Shown: positions 34,314 through 35,835 of the stretch, in pieces | Layout of the letters: each line of letters starts with the position of its first letter | Position numbering within the stretch: the first letter of the stretch is position 1 | Assembly: GCA_012521315.1 (NCBI GenBank) | Contig: JAAYMP010000062.1 | Coordinates: 1-35,835, forward strand | Reading direction: 5' to 3' | DNA: 35,835 nt | Origin: Bacillota bacterium | GTDB lineage: Bacteria; Bacillota; UBA4882; UBA10575 | Program-made: the position numbers and the translations under genes | The notes under the pieces: model-generated | What the model saw: the letters and a program-made list of their open reading frames with translations, nothing else | Told to the model about the DNA's origin: nothing | Databases searched by the model: none

Positions 34314-34338
34314 AGTGGCCGCGGTCGGCCACTTTTTT
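34314..34338 (+). terminator. Intrinsic terminator
   Basis: AGTGGCCG (34314-34321) pairs with CGGCCACT (34326-34333) around CGGT, followed by T5 (34334-34338). Confidence 0.93.
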
Positions 34339-34352
34339 ATTCCTTTGTTTTT

Positions 34353-34361
34353 TGGCATAAT
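34353..34361 (+). promoter_or_regulatory. Weak extended -10 candidate for uvrC
   Basis: TGGCATAAT is a TGn plus CATAAT extended -10; no good -35. It is the only candidate between the terminator and uvrC. Confidence 0.3.
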
Positions 34362-34403
34362 TAGATTAAGAGGGAGAAGAAGAGCGAAAAGGGGCAATCC
34401 TTG

Positions 34404-35835
34404 ATGAACGAAGAAGAATTGCGGATGATTCCCACGACCCCAGGGGTTTATCTGATGAAAAACGAAGCGGACCAGATCCTCTATGTCGGAAAGGCAAACT
34501 CCCTGCGCCACCGGGTGCGTTCCTATTTTCAACCCGCGAAGAAACACCCGCCGCGGATCGCGCGGATGGTCGAACAGGTTGCCAAGGTTGATTTCATCAC
34601 GACCGCCTCCGAACTTGAGGCGTTGGCTTTGGAATGCAATTTGATCAAAGAGCATCGTCCAAAGTATAACGTGCGACTCCGCGATGATAAACAGTATCCG
34701 TGGTTGAAAGTGACTTGGCAAGAACCTTATCCGCGGGTGTACATTGTGCGCCGTCCGCAACGGGACGGGTCGCGCTATTTTGGTCCGTTTACGGAAGCGG
34801 GAGCGTTACGGGAGATTCTTCGGCTCTTACAAAAGATCTTTCCGCTCCGTTCTTGTAAAAAAAGCTTGAAGCCGGAGGAAAGGCAGCGCCCCTGCCTCAA
34901 CTATCATATTGGCCGGTGTTTGGCCCCTTGCGCCGGTGAAGTTGATGCCGAAACCTACCGCCGGATGGTCCAGGACTTCTGCCGGATTTTGGAAGGTCAT
35001 ACCGAACAACTGGAGGCCAAGCTAAAGAAGGAGATGGAAGCCGCGGCGGTGCGGCAGGAATACGAAGAAGCGGCGTTGTGCCGCGACAAGTTGCGCGCCT
35101 TACAAATGGTTGTCCAGCGGCAGACGGTGGTCTCGACGGAGCCCATTGACCGGGATGTTTTCGGGTTGGCCATGACGGACGAGGGCAGTTTTATTCAGGT
35201 GCTCCAGATTCGCCGGGGGAAACTCATCGGGAAAGAGAGCTTCTTCTTCTCGGATCTGGTCGGGGAAACCGAGGAATTGCTGCGGAGTTTTCTCCTCCAG
35301 TACTATGATGAGCTGGATTATATCCCCAAAGAAGTGATCCTGCCGGTGGCCCTCCCCGACCAGGCACCGCTCGCTGCTTGGCTTACGGAACGGAAAAAAC
35401 AGAAAGTGGAATTAATCCACCCGAAACGCGGAGAGAAGCTGCAGCTTTTAGGGATGGCCCGGGAAAATGCGGAGATCCTCCTGGAAAGGGAACTGGCCCG
35501 GCGGAAACAGGCCGCGGCGACGACCCGGCTGGCTTTGGAACGGTTGCGTGATCTGTTGGCCCTTCCCAAGTTCCCGCAGCGGATCGAAGCCTTTGATATC
35601 TCCCACTGGCAGGGGGAGGAACCGGTGGCCGCGATGGTGGTTTTTCTTGACGGGCGGCCGGCGCCGGAAGCCTACCGGCGGTTCCGGATTCGCGGGATCA
35701 CCAAAAGTGATGACTACGCTGCCCTCCAGGAAGCGGTTAGCCGCCGGTTTCTCCACGGCAGGAAAGAAGAGGAGGAGGGGGTGGAGAACCCCGGTTTTCT
35801 ACCTTTCCCTGATTTACTGGTGATTGATGGCGGGA
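34404..35835 (+). CDS. uvrC: Excinuclease UvrC (3' end beyond window)
   Basis: It makes the dual incisions of nucleotide-excision repair with UvrA/UvrB. The frame is open without interruption for 477 codons to the window edge. It shows the GIY-YIG N-terminal nuclease (TTPGVYLMKN, ILYVGKANSLRHRVRSYF), a Cys cluster likely to hold an iron-sulphur cluster (SCKK, then PCLNYHIGRCLAPCAG), the UVR helix (YEEAALCRDKLRAL) and the start of the RNase H-like C-terminal nuclease (IEAFDISHWQGEEPVAAMVV, ending LLVIDGG). AAAAGGGG lies upstream of the ATG. The remaining nuclease part and the helix-hairpin-helix tail lie outside the window. Confidence 0.96.
   Translation, partial: MNEEELRMIPTTPGVYLMKNEADQILYVGKANSLRHRVRSYFQPAKKHPPRIARMVEQVAKVDFITTASELEALALECNLIKEHRPKYNVRLRDDKQYPWLKVTWQEPYPRVYIVRRPQRDGSRYFGPFTEAGALREILRLLQKIFPLRSCKKSLKPEERQRPCLNYHIGRCLAPCAGEVDAETYRRMVQDFCRILEGHTEQLEAKLKKEMEAAAVRQEYEEAALCRDKLRALQMVVQRQTVVSTEPIDRDVFGLAMTDEGSFIQVLQIRRGKLIGKESFFFSDLVGETEELLRSFLLQYYDELDYIPKEVILPVALPDQAPLAAWLTERKKQKVELIHPKRGEKLQLLGMARENAEILLERELARRKQAAATTRLALERLRDLLALPKFPQRIEAFDISHWQGEEPVAAMVVFLDGRPAPEAYRRFRIRGITKSDDYAALQEAVSRRFLHGRKEEEEGVENPGFLPFPDLLVIDGG

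Overview
The window reads as a chromosomal segment of an endospore-forming Firmicute of fairly high G+C. Evidence for this is spoVT, a SipL-like spore coat protein, yabQ, divIC, the yabR S1 protein and strong AGGAGG-type ribosome binding sites. A small secreted protein with beta-barrel character hints at a diderm (outer-membrane) lineage such as Limnochordia/Hydrogenispora relatives; that placement is inference. I see no mobile elements, CRISPR arrays, phage genes or rRNA.

Layout. 1-4.8 kb: the 3' end of pth, then mfd and spoVT, an order known from Bacillus. 4.8-13.8 kb: mostly lineage-specific genes. These are a divergent pair (an unknown protein and a TM1266-like small protein), a GluP-like rhomboid-TPR protein that has lost its catalytic residues, a peptidoglycan-binding protein, the SipL-like LysM protein, an FmdB-type zinc ribbon, pyrG and a membrane-anchored lytic transglycosylase. 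13.8-17.6 kb: yabQ, divIC, tex, yabR, tRNA-Met and tRNA-Lys, which resembles the distal part of the Bacillus mfd-to-spoIIE block with tex inserted. 17.7-22.8 kb: an orphan soluble four-PAS histidine kinase, a secreted Asp-box/DUF4015 protein and the barrel-like protein. 23.0-28.0 kb: the site-2 protease rseP, a divergent HD-GYP protein, asnA and asnS. 28.1-32.7 kb: a regucalcin/SMP-30 protein with an altered metal site, convergent with a patatin-like lipase gene, and the tldD-pmbA pair. 32.9 kb to the end: a canonical HD-GYP protein, a one-gene unit under a consensus sigma-A promoter, and uvrC, which runs off the window.

Themes. Envelope and sporulation functions dominate (SpoVT, SipL, YabQ, DivIC, lytic transglycosylase, RseP, DUF4015). 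Two genes encode family members with lost active sites (rhomboid and SMP-30), and one HD-GYP protein has lost a metal-ligand Asp that its paralogue 8 kb away keeps. asnA and asnS together make asparagine and charge it onto tRNA. Several transcription units are framed by sigma-A promoters and intrinsic terminators. I found no obvious new multi-gene defence or biosynthetic system. The best leads are the pseudoenzymes, the orphan kinase, the putative outer-membrane protein and the unknown strongly promoted 75-residue gene.
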